From positions 4,177,001 to 4,241,000 of the forward strand of contig NZ_NQYC01000001.1 in NCBI RefSeq assembly GCF_003600835.1: a stretch of 64,000 bases of DNA, written 5' to 3'. This document shows positions 20,419 through 30,490 of this stretch, one piece after another. Within the stretch, counting starts at the first letter, position 1, and the number at the start of each line of letters is the position of its first letter. Below the pieces are notes generated by a model. It did no database searches, was not told where the DNA came from, and was given only the letters and a program-made list of their open reading frames with translations. Source of the DNA: Bacillus sp. PK3_68 (lineage in GTDB: Bacteria; Bacillota; Bacilli; Bacillales; Domibacillaceae). Position numbers and translations under genes: made by a program.

Positions 20419-21657
20419 GTGAAAGTTATCGTACAGAAATTTGGCGGCACATCCGTCCGCAGTGAAGAATCACGCCGCCACGCTAAGCGGCATATTGAAT
20501 CAGCGATCAAAGAAGGATATAAAGTTGTAGTGGTTGTTTCTGCGATGGGACGACAGGGAGATCCTTATGCAACAGATACACTCTTATCTCTAGTTAATGG
20601 AACAGAGATGAAACTGACAGCGAGAGAGCAGGATATGCTTTTGTCTTGCGGTGAAGTTATATCCAGCCTCGTCTTTACAAATATGTTATTGGAGAGCAAC
20701 ATAACTGCCTGTGCCATGACTGGGGCTCAGGCAGGATTTATAACAAATGATGACCATACGAATGCTAAAATCCTTGAAATGAGATGCGACAGGCTGCTAA
20801 AAGCCCTTCATTCGCATGATGTAGTCGTCGTAGCTGGTTTCCAGGGAGCTTCTAAAACGGGTGACATTACAACAATTGGACGCGGAGGAAGCGATACGTC
20901 GGCTGCTGCTCTCGGTGCTGCCCTACAGGCAGAGTGGGTAGATATCTTTACAGATGTCGAAGGAATCATGACAGCCGATCCTCGTATTGCTACGAAGGCG
21001 CGGCCGCTTTCTGTTGTTACTTATACTGAAGTGTGCAACATGGCTTATCAGGGAGCGAAAGTCATTCATCCCCGTGCTGTGGAGATTGCTATGCAGGCCA
21101 AAGTGCCAATGCGTATCCGCTCTACTCAGTCTGACGGCGTTGGGACGCTTGTTACTTCGATTACGAAGCCGAATCAAGGGCCGGACGTTCGTGAGCGCCT
21201 CGTTACAGGAATTGCCCATGTGAGCAATGTAGCACAGATTAAAGTACAGGCGAAAAAAGATCAGTATAACTTGCAGGCGGAAGTATTTAAAGCCATGGCC
21301 AACGAAAAGATCAGTGTGGACTTCATCAATATTTCTCCAACAGGTGTAGTTTATACGGTTGCAGGAGAGATGGCTGATCGTGCTATTTCTGTTTTAAGAG
21401 AAATGGATTATGAGCCTGACGTGGAGAAAGACTGTGCAAAAGTATCAGTCGTCGGTGCTGGCATGACAGGCGTACCGGGTGTGACATCTAAAATTGTTAC
21501 GGCCTTGTCGGAACAAGGAGTCGGTATTTTGCAATCCGCCGACAGTCATACAACTATATGGGTGCTCGTTAAAAACGAACAGCTCGTAACGGCGGTTAAC
21601 GCGCTTCATGATGCTTTCCTTTTGCACGAGGATCAGTTTGAATATGAAAATAACTAA
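20419..21657 (+). CDS. dapG: Aspartokinase I (DapG)
   Basis: DapG phosphorylates aspartate at the first step of the aspartate pathway; in B. subtilis this isoenzyme is feedback-inhibited by meso-diaminopimelate. The 412-residue protein starts VQKFGGTSV and contains the kinase motif TTIGRGGSDTSAAALGAAL and FTDVEGIMTADPR. Two C-terminal ACT domains follow (KISVDFINISPTGV; GVGILQSADSHTTIW). GTG 20419 is chosen because AGAGGTG lies seven bases upstream, whereas GTG 20410 is inside that site. Confidence 0.95.
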   Translation: MKVIVQKFGGTSVRSEESRRHAKRHIESAIKEGYKVVVVVSAMGRQGDPYATDTLLSLVNGTEMKLTAREQDMLLSCGEVISSLVFTNMLLESNITACAMTGAQAGFITNDDHTNAKILEMRCDRLLKALHSHDVVVVAGFQGASKTGDITTIGRGGSDTSAAALGAALQAEWVDIFTDVEGIMTADPRIATKARPLSVVTYTEVCNMAYQGAKVIHPRAVEIAMQAKVPMRIRSTQSDGVGTLVTSITKPNQGPDVRERLVTGIAHVSNVAQIKVQAKKDQYNLQAEVFKAMANEKISVDFINISPTGVVYTVAGEMADRAISVLREMDYEPDVEKDCAKVSVVGAGMTGVPGVTSKIVTALSEQGVGILQSADSHTTIWVLVKNEQLVTAVNALHDAFLLHEDQFEYENN

Positions 21658-21685
21658 GCCGGCTGTTTGAAGGAGGAAAAGGAGT

Positions 21686-22549
21686 ATGACTTCTTTCGGA
21701 CGGGTGTCAACTGCTATGGTGACACCGTTTGACTCAAAAGAAAATGTTGATTTTGAAAGAACGACCCAACTGGTGAATTATTTAATAAATAATGGAACAG
21801 ACTCACTTGTTATTGCTGGAACTACTGGAGAATCTCCAGTTCTGACGGCGGAAGAAAAGGTCGCTTTGTTCCGCCATACAGTTAAAGTAGCCAATGGACG
21901 AGTACCTGTTATAGCGGGTACTGGTAGCAATAATACGCGACAGTCTATTGAGTTGACAAAGAAAGCTGAAGAGGCGGGCGTGGACGCTATTATGCTTGTT
22001 GCCCCTTATTATAATAAACCGAATCAGGAAGGGCTCTATCAGCACTTTAAGACGGTTGCCGAAGCGACTTCTTTACCCGTGATGCTCTATAATATTCCTG
22101 GACGTTCGAGTGTGAATATCGAGCCTGAAACGATTATTAGATTGTCTAAATTGCCTAATATTGTGGCAGTGAAGGAGGCGAGCGGAAATCTAGACGCCGT
22201 CACTGAAATCATTGCTGGCACAGACGATGACTTTCAGGTGTATAGTGGCGATGATAGCCTGACACTTCCGATCCTTTCAATTGGAGGAGTTGGTATCGTT
22301 TCTGTCGCTTCACATGTTGCAGGTAATGAGATGCAACAAATGGTTTCAGCCTTTTTAGATGGCAATTACAAGGAAGCAGCAAAACTTCATCAACAGCTTT
22401 TGCCGCTGATTAAACAATTATTTGCTTCTCCAAGTCCAGTGCCTGTTAAAACGGCCTTGCAGTTAAAAGGCATGGATATGGGGTCTGTACGTTTGCCGCT
22501 CGTTCCACTTACAGAAGCTGAACGTACCGCTTTACAGAAATTAGTGTAA
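21686..22549 (+). CDS. dapA: 4-Hydroxy-tetrahydrodipicolinate synthase
   Basis: DapA condenses pyruvate with aspartate semialdehyde, the first lysine/DPA-specific step. The 287-residue TIM-barrel protein has GTTGES (45-50), the catalytic Tyr135 in VMLYNIPGR, and the Schiff-base Lys163 in VAVKEASGNLD. AAGGAGGAAAAGGAG precedes the ATG. It closes the asd-dapG-dapA cluster and is followed by a long terminator-like hairpin. Confidence 0.97.
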   Translation: MTSFGRVSTAMVTPFDSKENVDFERTTQLVNYLINNGTDSLVIAGTTGESPVLTAEEKVALFRHTVKVANGRVPVIAGTGSNNTRQSIELTKKAEEAGVDAIMLVAPYYNKPNQEGLYQHFKTVAEATSLPVMLYNIPGRSSVNIEPETIIRLSKLPNIVAVKEASGNLDAVTEIIAGTDDDFQVYSGDDSLTLPILSIGGVGIVSVASHVAGNEMQQMVSAFLDGNYKEAAKLHQQLLPLIKQLFASPSPVPVKTALQLKGMDMGSVRLPLVPLTEAERTALQKLV

Positions 22550-22553
22550 ACGA

Positions 22554-22650
22554 AAAAAATTCCCGATAGGTTGAGGTCTCCTGGCTGATACAGCTGCAGA
22601 AAGCTTTTTCTGCCTCATTTCAGCAGGAGCCCGCTTGTCGGGATTTTTTT
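22554..22650 (+). terminator. Long interrupted hairpin terminator after dapA
   Basis: The outer arms TCCCGA (22561-22566) and TCGGGA (22638-22643) are followed by seven T. Between them CTCCTG/CAGGAG and GCAGAAAG/CTTTTTCTGC-like segments pair. The whole forms a hairpin of about 85 bases with internal loops. Confidence 0.7.
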
Positions 22651-22769
22651 GTTAAAATCAGATAAAAGCTTTCCCAGAGACAGATAGTATTGGCTTTACT
22701 TTCCTTCATCCCTTATAATAAACATAATGTGATGGGACGGGTGTTCTTAAGTATAGGAGGAAATTTATA

Positions 22770-24436
22770 GTGAGTAAGAAAAAAACGAAACGATTAAAGT
22801 GATTCCGCTTGGCGGAGTAGGTGAAATTGGAAAGAATATGACGGTAGTCGAAGTGGATGAAGAGATTTTTATAATTGACAGCGGGCTCATGTTCCCGGAA
22901 AATGAAATGCTCGGAATCGATATCGTCATCCCTGATATTTCTTATTTAATTGATAATAAAGAACGTATTAAAGGGATCTTTTTAACGCACGGACATGAAG
23001 ACGCCATCGGCTCGTTAGGCTATGTGCTGCAAAAAATTAAAGCGCCTGTGTATGGAACGAAGCTGACAATTGCCTTGGCAAAAATGCGTTTACGTGAGGA
23101 GAACGTAAAGGAAGAAGTAAAGTATTATACGGTGCATTCAGATACGCGGCTCCGTTTTGATAGTGTGGAAGTAACATTTTTCCGCACAACTCATAGCATT
23201 CCGGATTCTGTTGGTGTAGCCATTCACACTTCCGAAGGAGCCATCGTGCATACGGGGGAATTTAAGTTTGATCAGGCCGCAAAAGGTCTTTATTCACCTG
23301 ATATTGGAAAGATGGCTCAAATTGGCCAGAATGGGGTGTTTATGCTCTTATCTGATTCTACAGAGGCAGAGCGCCCGGGCCACACAACGTCTGAAGAAGT
23401 GATTGCTAGCCAGTTATCGGATGCTTTTCATATGGCAAAAGGACGTATTATTGTCGCTTCATATGCCTCCAATTTAATTCGTATCCAGCAAGTATTTGAC
23501 GCTGCTTACGAGAATGGCCGCAAAGTGGCCGTCAGCGGTAAAAGCTTGCAGCGTGTGAACGATGTGGCGATCAAGCTAGGCTATTTAAATGTTCAAGAAG
23601 ATGTATTGGTTAGCCTGCAGGAAATTGCTGAATATCCGGAAAATGAAATTGTAATTTTAACAACGGGCGTGCAGGGAGAACCAATTGAAGCACTGCAAAA
23701 AATGGCAAAAGGAACGAACAAGCTCGTAAGAATTAAAGAGGGGGATACAGTTTTAATTACGGCTACGCCTTCTCCGGGATTAGAGCTGCTTATGGCAAAG
23801 ACAGTGAATCTTCTTTATCGTTCCGGGGCAAATGTGGTAACAGGCAGCCGTAAAGTGCATGTTTCTGGTCACGGCTTCCAAGAAGATTTAAAGTTTATGC
23901 TCAATCTCATGAAACCACGTTATTTTATTCCTATTCAGGGTGAATACCGCATGTTGAAAGCCCATGCCAAGCTAGCTGCTCAAACAGGCGTACCCGTGGA
24001 GAACATTTATATCCCTGAAAAAGGGGATGTGATTGAATATAAAAACGATAAATTGCGCGTCAGCTCTAAAGTATCTGCAGGCAATGTCCTGATTGATGGA
24101 ATCGGCGTAGGAGATGTAGGCAACATCGTCTTGCGAGACCGTAAGCTTTTGTCACAGGATGGAATTTTCATTGTCGTCATTACGCTAAGCAAAAAACAAA
24201 AACGGATTGTCTCCGGTCCAGAGATCATATCGCGTGGTTTTGTGTACGTACGAGAGTCCGAGAAACTGATGGAGCAATCGACGAAATTAATCACTGATAT
24301 CGTAGAAAAAAATATGGCTGGCGAATCTTTTGATTGGTCAAGCATTAAGCAAGATATTAGAGATCAACTGAATTCATTCCTATTTGAAAAAACGAAACGT
24401 CGTCCAATGATCCTTCCCATCATCATGGAAGTCTAG
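22770..24436 (+). CDS. rnjB: Ribonuclease J2 (frame broken near the start)
   Basis: RNase J2 is a metallo-beta-lactamase/beta-CASP RNase that partners RNase J1 in mRNA decay and rRNA maturation. The protein shows VIPLGGVGEIGKN, the metal motif THGHEDAIG, VHTGEFKFDQ, HVSGHGFQEDL and the C-terminal LFEKTKRRPMILPIIMEV. The only good ribosome site, TAGGAGG, serves GTG 22770, but that frame stops at 22800. The conserved frame (start codon GTG 22799 at best) has no ribosome site of its own. Adding one A to the A7 run at 22779-22785 joins them and gives MSKKKNETIKVIPLGG, matching relatives. I read it as a one-base deletion, more likely a sequencing error than a real loss. Confidence 0.9.
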
Positions 24437-24590
24437 AAAAGCGGAAGGCGCTCGTTCAGCGGCGACAAGCATAAGACAAGCCAGCTGGAAGGTTGTTTTT
24501 TAATCTTCTGGCTGGATGGGCTTATGACCTCGAGCCGCTAGCGCCTGCAGCTGGACAATAGAAAAGCGGAAGGCGCTCGTTCAGCGGCGG
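24435..24590 (+). repeat. Dispersed palindromic repeat, copy 1, with truncated second unit
   Basis: The element begins inside the rnjB stop codon with AGAAAAGCGGAAGGCGCTCG and ends near 24558 with GCGCCTGCAGCTGGACAA. Its ends and middle are self-complementary (for example AAGCATAAG / CTTATG and CCAGCTGGAAG / CTTCTGGCTGG). A second unit starts exactly 125 bases later at 24560 with the same 30 bases and is cut off after 24589. The same element type recurs at 34120. Such AAAAGCGGAAG...GCGCC elements are common in Bacillaceae genomes. Confidence 0.8.
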
Positions 24591-24647
24591 AAAAGTCTTT
24601 GTTATTCCACCGATAAAAAGAAGATACTCTACGAATGATAAAATTAA

Positions 24648-24672
24648 AAATAAGCCTTCGGGCTTATTTTTT
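24648..24672 (+). terminator. Terminator upstream of tepA
   Basis: AATAAGCC and GGCTTATT close a TTCG tetraloop and are followed by a long T run. It terminates transcription coming from rnjB and the repeat. The remaining DNA to 24780 holds no gene. Confidence 0.9.
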
Positions 24673-24780
24673 TTGTTTATTGTTCTCTGATGCTTTTGAA
24701 TAATATCAGTCAGGATGAAGAGAATATTCATATACAAGTTAGGCGTTAGAATGCGTCGCCTTCGAAAGGAGAAATTGGAT

Positions 24781-25521
24781 ATGGATATAGAAAAGAAAAC
24801 AATGGAAGAAACAGAGCCGGAAGAACAGAATGAGAAACCCCAATCTTCTTTAATGGAGAAAATTCAACAGCTCGGACAGACAAATGTCCCCCAGCTTTCA
24901 AGTGATTCTCCTGTACATTGCCTCACTATTATTGGCCAAATTGAAGGGCACTTGCAGCTCCCTCCGCAAAATAAAACAACAAAATATGAGCACGTCATTC
25001 CGCAAATTGTGGCCATTGAACAGAACCCCTCAATCAAGGGGCTGCTCATTGTTTTAAATACTGTGGGAGGAGATGTTGAAGCAGGGCTCGCTATTTCTGA
25101 GATGCTTGCTTCATTGTCAAAGCCAACCGTTTCCATTGTTCTTGGAGGAGGGCATTCTATTGGTGTACCGATTGCTGTTTCCTGTGATTATTCCTTTATT
25201 GCTTCCACGGCTACTATGACCATTCATCCAATCCGGCTGACTGGTCTCGTGATTGGTGTTCCGCAAAGCTTTGAGTATTTGGATAAAATGCAGGAAAGAG
25301 TAGTCAATTTTGTTACAAAGCACTCAGCTATTTCAGAAGAAAAGTTTAAGGAACTAATGTTGGCAAAGGGGAACTTAACAAGGGATATAGGTACAAATGT
25401 AGTTGGCAAGGACGCTGTCCAGTACGGCTTAATTAAAGAAGTAGGCGGAATCGGGGAAGCGATGAGGAAGCTAAATGAATTGATTGCTGCTAAAGAACAA
25501 GGCGGAGCGATGATCCAATGA
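24781..25521 (+). CDS. tepA: ClpP-like serine protease TepA
   Basis: TepA (YmfB) is a ClpP-class peptidase reported to help protein translocation and needed for normal sporulation in B. subtilis. The 246-residue protein has an acidic N-terminus (about 1-35) and then the ClpP fold, with [15 protein letters not shown] and the nucleophile-region [29 protein letters not shown] contains the likely catalytic His. ATG 24781 follows AAAGGAG with eight bases spacing; the upstream frame extension is not conserved. The stop overlaps the ylzJ start by four bases. Confidence 0.92.
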   Translation: MDIEKKTMEETEPEEQNEKPQSSLMEKIQQLGQTNVPQLSSDSPVHCLTIIGQIEGHLQLPPQNKTTKYEHVIPQIVAIEQNPSIKGLLIVLNTVGGDVEAGLAISEMLASLSKPTVSIVLGGGHSIGVPIAVSCDYSFIASTATMTIHPIRLTGLVIGVPQSFEYLDKMQERVVNFVTKHSAISEEKFKELMLAKGNLTRDIGTNVVGKDAVQYGLIKEVGGIGEAMRKLNELIAAKEQGGAMIQ

Positions 25522-25721
25522 TTTTATACACAGTCATGCCGTATGAGCACATTTACCCCGAAGATACTCAAGGGAATAATCTGGAATTTATTTCGTGGAA
25601 CGGTATTCCACTTTTTGCAGAGCGTGAGGAAAATCGCTATAAAGTTGTCCGGATTCTCAGTACCGATCCGTCCCACTATTTAAACCAGCAAGTAACACCC
25701 GGCCAATTCATTTCCCTTTAA
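25518..25721 (+). CDS. ylzJ: YlzJ-like small protein
   Basis: This 67-residue protein starts with [16 protein letters not shown] and contains [11 protein letters not shown] and [10 protein letters not shown], as in the YlzJ family found between tepA and spoIIIE in Bacillus. No function is known. The ATG overlaps the tepA stop (ATGA), so the two are translationally coupled. It has no membrane segment. Confidence 0.85.
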   Translation: MILYTVMPYEHIYPEDTQGNNLEFISWNGIPLFAEREENRYKVVRILSTDPSHYLNQQVTPGQFISL

Positions 25722-25728
25722 ACATCGT

Positions 25729-25757
25729 TAGATAGATACGAACAAATATGCTATAAT
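25729..25757 (+). promoter_or_regulatory. Possible promoter for spoIIIE overlapping the ylzJ terminator
   Basis: TAGATA (25729-25734) and TATAAT (25752-25757) are 17 bases apart. The expected start point would fall inside the following terminator hairpin, so the two signals overlap. Confidence 0.4.
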
Positions 25758-25760
25758 ATA

Positions 25761-25796
25761 GAAAGCAGCCCCATCGGCTGCTTTCTTGCTTTTTGT
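25761..25796 (+). terminator. Terminator after ylzJ
   Basis: GAAAGCAGCC and GGCTGCTTTC form a perfect ten-base stem around CCATC, followed by TTGCTTTTTG. Confidence 0.8.
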
Positions 25797-25822
25797 TTTA
25801 ATCCAATGATTAGGTGGGAGCT

Positions 25823-28183
25823 ATGGCAAATAAAAAGAAGAAAAAATCGTCCAAGCGGACAAAAAAATCAATGCAAATCAAAGAAGCGATTAAGCTGGAG
25901 TTAATTGGAATTATCACCATTGCCTTGAGCCTCATCGGCATCATAAGACTCGGCGCAGTAGGCAATGCTTTCGTTTATTTTTTTCGATTTTTCCTCGGCG
26001 AATGGTATATGATTGGCTTCATCGCTGCGATCCTTTATGGAATTTACATAATGGCAAAACGTAAGAGGCCTCTTCTGTTTCGTAGGAAACAGGTGGGACT
26101 GTATGTTATTTTGATGAGCGTATTACTTTTAAGTCATGTAAAGCTGTTTGAGCTGCTTGGAAACGGTCGGTCGTTTAATGAGCCGAGCGTCTTAATTAAC
26201 ACATGGGATCTTTACTGGCTGGAGGTAAAAGAAGGAACGGCCAGCAGCCACGACCTGGGAGGCGGGATGATCGGTGCCACGCTATTTGCTGTTTCCTACT
26301 TTTTATTTGATACGCTTGGCACAAAAATTTTGAGTTTCGTTCTTATCATGATTGGTTTGATTTTAATTACCGGCCGGTCGTTTGGAGAAATTTTTAACAA
26401 GCTATTTGTAGCCGGTCAGAAAAACTTTAAAAAGCAGTGGGCTGTATTTCTCCAAGATATGAAAGAGTGGAAGGATGAGAGAAAGACAAGACGGGCCGAT
26501 CGGGTGGAAGAGGATGAAAAAATACCTGAAAGAGCATCTGAAAGAACAGTAGAGCCACATTCCCCATTGACTAATAATGAAGACAATTATTCGGCTCCGG
26601 AGCCGATTATTTCAAGTTTTACCGAGCGTGCTTATCAGGAGGAAGCGGAGCCCGTTCTAGAACGGGGAAAAGAAGAAAAGGCAAGGCCAGCCCAGGCCGC
26701 TGAAAAAGAAGAGGATGATCGAGCACCTTCTATGACTTTTACAGAGGTAGAAAACAAAGATTATCAGCTTCCTTCGATTAACCTGTTAACAAGGCCCCAG
26801 CAAACGGACCAAAGCAGAGAATACAAACAAATCCATGCAAATGCAGCGAAGTTAGAAAGAACATTCCAAAGCTTCGGTGTGAAAGCGAAAGTCACCCAGG
26901 TTCACCTAGGGCCTGCTGTGACTAAGTATGAAGTGCATCCTGATGTAGGGGTAAAAGTCAGCAAGATTGTTAGTTTAAGTGATGACCTCGCCCTGGCGTT
27001 AGCCGCAAAGGATATCCGGATGGAAGCGCCAATCCCCGGAAAATCGGCTATTGGAATCGAAGTGCCTAATTCGGAGGTAGCTATGGTCTCGCTTCGGGAA
27101 GTATTAGAAGCAAGTGCTAATGAAAAACCAGGATCCAAGCTAATGATTGCTTTTGGACGCGACATTACCGGAGAGGCAGTATCGGCTGAATTAAACAAAA
27201 TGCCCCATTTACTCGTAGCCGGAGCTACAGGAAGTGGGAAGAGTGTTTGTATAAATGGGATTATTACTAGCATCTTAATGCGGGCAAAACCGCATGAGGT
27301 CAAGCTCATGATGATTGATCCGAAAATGGTGGAATTAAATGTTTACAATGGCATTCCTCACCTGCTGGCGCCGGTTGTAACAGATGCAAAAAAAGCTTCC
27401 CAAGCACTGAAGAAAGTCGTAGGAGAAATGGAGCGTAGATATGATCTGTTCTCTCACAGCGGAACGAGAAACATTGAAGGGTATAACACCCATGTGAAAC
27501 GCCATAACGAAGAGACAGGAGAAAAGCAGCCGCTTCTTCCTTATATTGTTGTTATCGTTGATGAGCTGGCTGACTTGATGATGGTCGCCTCGGGCGATGT
27601 AGAAGATTCTATTACAAGGCTTGCCCAAATGGCACGAGCAGCAGGCATTCATTTAATCATTGCCACTCAGCGACCTTCTGTCGACGTCATTACCGGTGTA
27701 ATCAAAGCAAACATTCCGTCAAGAATTGCTTTTGCCGTATCTTCAATGACAGACTCGAGAACCATCCTGGATATGGGAGGAGCGGAAAAACTTTTAGGCC
27801 GTGGGGATATGCTTTTCTTTCCTTCAGGCGCCTCCAAGCCGATCCGCGTTCAGGGAGCGTTTTTATCTGATGAAGAAGTAGAAGAAGTCGTTGATTATGT
27901 GATTTCTCAACAAAAAGCGCAATATCAAGAAGACATGATCCCTGACGATACACCGGAAACGACGAGTGAGGTGGAGGATGAGCTATATGAAGAGGCAGTT
28001 CAGCTGGTAGCAGATATGCAAACTGCTTCTGTCTCTATGCTGCAAAGAAGATTTCGTATTGGCTACAGCCGTGCAGCACGGTTGATCGATGAGATGGAAA
28101 TGCGAGGAGTTGTTGGCCCATATGAAGGCAGCAAACCACGAACAGTTTTAATTTCTAAACAGGCAGAGGAGCATATGCAATAA
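25823..28183 (+). CDS. spoIIIE: DNA translocase SpoIIIE (FtsK family)
   Basis: SpoIIIE pumps the chromosome into the forespore and clears DNA from septa. The 786-residue protein has a lysine-rich N-terminus, four membrane segments (about 25-185), and an acidic/proline-containing linker. The RecA-like motor has Walker [10 protein letters not shown] near residue 467 and [10 protein letters not shown]-like [14 protein letters not shown]-terminal winged-helix gamma domain for DNA sequence recognition follows ([27 protein letters not shown]). ATG 25823 follows AGGTGGGAG; GTG 25814 is inside that site. Length matches B. subtilis SpoIIIE. Confidence 0.96.
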   Translation: MANKKKKKSSKRTKKSMQIKEAIKLELIGIITIALSLIGIIRLGAVGNAFVYFFRFFLGEWYMIGFIAAILYGIYIMAKRKRPLLFRRKQVGLYVILMSVLLLSHVKLFELLGNGRSFNEPSVLINTWDLYWLEVKEGTASSHDLGGGMIGATLFAVSYFLFDTLGTKILSFVLIMIGLILITGRSFGEIFNKLFVAGQKNFKKQWAVFLQDMKEWKDERKTRRADRVEEDEKIPERASERTVEPHSPLTNNEDNYSAPEPIISSFTERAYQEEAEPVLERGKEEKARPAQAAEKEEDDRAPSMTFTEVENKDYQLPSINLLTRPQQTDQSREYKQIHANAAKLERTFQSFGVKAKVTQVHLGPAVTKYEVHPDVGVKVSKIVSLSDDLALALAAKDIRMEAPIPGKSAIGIEVPNSEVAMVSLREVLEASANEKPGSKLMIAFGRDITGEAVSAELNKMPHLLVAGATGSGKSVCINGIITSILMRAKPHEVKLMMIDPKMVELNVYNGIPHLLAPVVTDAKKASQALKKVVGEMERRYDLFSHSGTRNIEGYNTHVKRHNEETGEKQPLLPYIVVIVDELADLMMVASGDVEDSITRLAQMARAAGIHLIIATQRPSVDVITGVIKANIPSRIAFAVSSMTDSRTILDMGGAEKLLGRGDMLFFPSGASKPIRVQGAFLSDEEVEEVVDYVISQQKAQYQEDMIPDDTPETTSEVEDELYEEAVQLVADMQTASVSMLQRRFRIGYSRAARLIDEMEMRGVVGPYEGSKPRTVLISKQAEEHMQ

Positions 28184-28187
28184 TGAC

Positions 28188-28220
28188 AAAGCCGCCGAGT
28201 TTCCTATCCGGCGGCTTTTA
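28188..28220 (+). terminator. Terminator after spoIIIE
   Basis: AAAGCCGCCG pairs with CGGCGGCTTT around a short loop; only about four T follow. The DNA from 28221 to 28443 is AT-rich and holds no gene; it should carry the promoter of the regulator gene. Confidence 0.7.
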
Positions 28221-28407
28221 TGATGAATGTCCTTTTCACGTCGAGCTAATAATTATAAAGTTAAATATAGGCTTAATCAAGGGGTTTTTCATAATTATGC
28301 GAGGGAATTGTATACATAAAAAACAAATAACATGAATCATTGATTTTATCTTTTCAATCTGGACAAAAAGTGCTATCTTAAACTTAAATTAGTAGAAATG
28401 TTATACA

Positions 28408-28419
28408 TCAGAGGTCTGA
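28408..28419 (+). promoter_or_regulatory. Palindromic operator candidate upstream of the GntR gene
   Basis: TCAGAGGTCTGA is a 12-base dyad (TCAGA/TCTGA arms) 24 bases before the start codon of the GntR-type regulator. GntR proteins bind short dyads, so autoregulation is plausible. No second copy is seen before nupN. Confidence 0.4.
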
Positions 28420-28443
28420 CGTTGTAAGAAAGTGGGTGGTTAC

Positions 28444-29169
28444 ATGACAATAAAGTCGGATAGCCGGCATTTATACCTTCAAGTAATTGATCGTTTGAAA
28501 AGAGATATTGAAGCAGGGGTTTATAAGGAGAGAGAAAAGCTTCCTTCCGAGTTCGAACTAGCCAAGCAGCTAGGGGTGAGTCGTGCTACCCTAAGAGAGG
28601 CCCTGCGTATTCTTGAAGAGGAAAATGTCATTATCCGCAGGCATGGAGTCGGAACATTTGTAAACGCAAAACCGCTGTTTACCTCAGGCATTGAGCAGCT
28701 GAAGAGTGTAACGGACATGATCATTCAAGCAAATATGGAGCCGGGAACGATCTTTTTAAATTCGGGTATACAAAACCCGACTGAAGAAGATATGCGGCGG
28801 TTTGACTGCGGACCGGACGAAGAAATATTTGTAATCGAACGGGTGCGCACAGCTAACGGGGAACCGGTTGTCTATTGTTTGGATAAGATTCCGGTTAACT
28901 ATTATCCGGAGAGTTATAACTATGGCGATGAATCACTTTTTTCACTGCTTGATCGGACAAGCAGTCGGAAGATCTCCCACGCGGTCGCCCAAATTGAACC
29001 GTTTGGCTATCATGAGAAAGTGTCACCCATTCTTCAATGCGATCCTGAAACTGCTCTGCTCATCTTAAAACAATTGCATTTTGATGAAACAGATCAGCCG
29101 ATTCTTTACTCCGTGAACTACTTCAAAGCGGATAAATTCAGTTTCCACGTCTTGAGAAAGCGGTTCTAG
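28444..29169 (+). CDS. nupR: GntR-family regulator of nucleoside uptake (NupR/YmfC type)
   Basis: The 241-residue protein has an N-terminal GntR winged helix (about 10-75) with [45 protein letters not shown] and [12 protein letters not shown]-terminal UTRA/HutC-type effector domain follows ([21 protein letters not shown]). It lies after spoIIIE exactly where B. subtilis has ymfC. Here the nucleoside ABC importer genes follow 49 bases downstream, which supports a repressor role for them. The start is ATG 28444 with a weak GTGGGTGG ribosome site. Confidence 0.85.
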   Translation: MTIKSDSRHLYLQVIDRLKRDIEAGVYKEREKLPSEFELAKQLGVSRATLREALRILEEENVIIRRHGVGTFVNAKPLFTSGIEQLKSVTDMIIQANMEPGTIFLNSGIQNPTEEDMRRFDCGPDEEIFVIERVRTANGEPVVYCLDKIPVNYYPESYNYGDESLFSLLDRTSSRKISHAVAQIEPFGYHEKVSPILQCDPETALLILKQLHFDETDQPILYSVNYFKADKFSFHVLRKRF

Positions 29170-29218
29170 CTTTTATGGAAACATTTCTACTAACTTTAAA
29201 TTTTAGGAGGTTATCTTG

Positions 29219-30307
29219 ATGACAAAACGCAAGTTTGGTCTTGCCATGTCCCTTGTTCTTGCAGCCGGTACGATCCTTGGTGCATGCGGTGGCGGCAATG
29301 ATGATGGAGAGAAAAGCCAAAAGGGCAACAACAAGAAAGATGATCAGTTTACAGTAGCTATGGTTACCGATGTAGGTGGAGTGGATGATAAATCCTTTAA
29401 CCAGTCTGCCTGGGAAGGATTACAGGAGTTTGGCAAGGATAACAACCTGGAAAAAGGAACAAGCGGCTATGACTATATCCAATCAAAGTCAGATGCTGAC
29501 TACAAAACGAACTTAAATACAGCAGTTCGTAATAAATTTGATCTGGTTTATGGAATTGGTTATAAACTTAAGCCAGCTATTGAAGAAGTAGCAAAACAGC
29601 GTAAAGACAGCCACTTTGCTATCGTTGACGATGTGATCGAAGGCCAAGATAACGTAGCAAGCATTACATTTAAAGAGCATGAAGGTTCTTTCCTTGTCGG
29701 TGTAGCAGCTGGATTGACTACTAAATCCAATAAAATTGGCTTCATCGGTGGAACTGACAGTGACTTAATTAACAAATTTGCAGCTGGCTTCCAGGCTGGT
29801 GTGAAAGCGGTTAATCCTAAAGCAACTGTGAAAATTGAGTATGCTGGCGCGTTTGATAAAGCAGACAAAGGACAGCAAATGGCTTCTGCTATGTATGGAT
29901 CAGGCATCGATATTATTTACCATGCAGCTGGTGCGACAGGTAATGGAGTATTTACAGAAGCGAAAAACGAAAAGCAGAAAAACCCTGATAAAGATGTTTG
30001 GGTAATCGGTGTTGACCGTGACCAAGCTGAAGAAGGAAAAGTGACAGTCAATGGAAAAGAAGAAAATATCACATTAACTTCTATGGTTAAGCGTGTAGAT
30101 ATCGCTGTAAAAGACCTAGCTACAAAAGCAAAAGAAGGAAAGTTCCCAGGTGGGGAATTGCTGGAATACGGTCTTGAAGACAACGCTGTAAGCATTGCTC
30201 CAACTCAAGATAATTTAAGTGAGGACGTAAAGAAAGCCGTTCAAGAATGGACAGAAAAAGTTAAAAACGGTGAAGTGAAGGTTCCTTTAAAGCCTGAAGG
30301 AAAATAA
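29219..30307 (+). CDS. nupN: Nucleoside-binding lipoprotein (BMP family) of ABC importer
   Basis: This is the substrate-binding lipoprotein of a nucleoside importer of the PnrA/BMP family. The signal peptide has the lipobox LGAC with the lipidated Cys23. The mature part starts with a Gly/Asp/Lys-rich linker and then the BMP domain: [47 protein letters not shown] and GVDRDQ. Length is 362 residues. ATG 29219 is eight bases after TAGGAGG; TTG 29216 is an alternative. It is followed by strong hairpins before nupO, typical where the binding protein is made in excess. Confidence 0.93.
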   Translation: MTKRKFGLAMSLVLAAGTILGACGGGNDDGEKSQKGNNKKDDQFTVAMVTDVGGVDDKSFNQSAWEGLQEFGKDNNLEKGTSGYDYIQSKSDADYKTNLNTAVRNKFDLVYGIGYKLKPAIEEVAKQRKDSHFAIVDDVIEGQDNVASITFKEHEGSFLVGVAAGLTTKSNKIGFIGGTDSDLINKFAAGFQAGVKAVNPKATVKIEYAGAFDKADKGQQMASAMYGSGIDIIYHAAGATGNGVFTEAKNEKQKNPDKDVWVIGVDRDQAEEGKVTVNGKEENITLTSMVKRVDIAVKDLATKAKEGKFPGGELLEYGLEDNAVSIAPTQDNLSEDVKKAVQEWTEKVKNGEVKVPLKPEGK

Positions 30308-30336
30308 TCTAGCCACTCTGCAATAACGTAGTACTC

Positions 30337-30373
30337 CCGGGGTAAATCAGAGAATTAAGAAGATTTGCCCCGG
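30337..30373 (+). other. 12-bp hairpin after nupN
   Basis: CCGGGGTAAATC (30337-30348) pairs with GATTTGCCCCGG (30362-30373), one G-T pair included. No T run follows, so it looks like an mRNA-stabilising or processing hairpin rather than a terminator. Confidence 0.65.
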
Positions 30374-30416
30374 CTTAAAAATGGTAACAAGAATGCAGCA
30401 CGTCTGTATGTTTGTT

Positions 30417-30490
30417 AGGATTTTTAAGCTGGCGCTTTTGCTTGTCTGCAAAATGCCGGGAAGCTCTGTGTTCTGCAAAAATCCTAGTGA
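30417..30490 (+). ncRNA. Structured leader or intergenic RNA before nupO, function unknown
   Basis: TAGGATTTTT pairs perfectly with AAAAATCCTA about 50 bases later, enclosing further possible pairs such as GCTGGC/GCCGG. It does not resemble the purine riboswitch core. It could be an attenuator or processing element of the nup operon; the call is structural only. Confidence 0.35.

Noticed and set aside
22799-24436. GTG 22799 as the true rnjB start
   Set aside because: It has no ribosome site and would cut off the conserved N-terminus; a one-base loss in the A run explains the data better.
24435-24590. CRISPR array
   Set aside because: There are only two copies of the 30-base unit, the second truncated, with a palindromic 95-base interval and no cas genes nearby.
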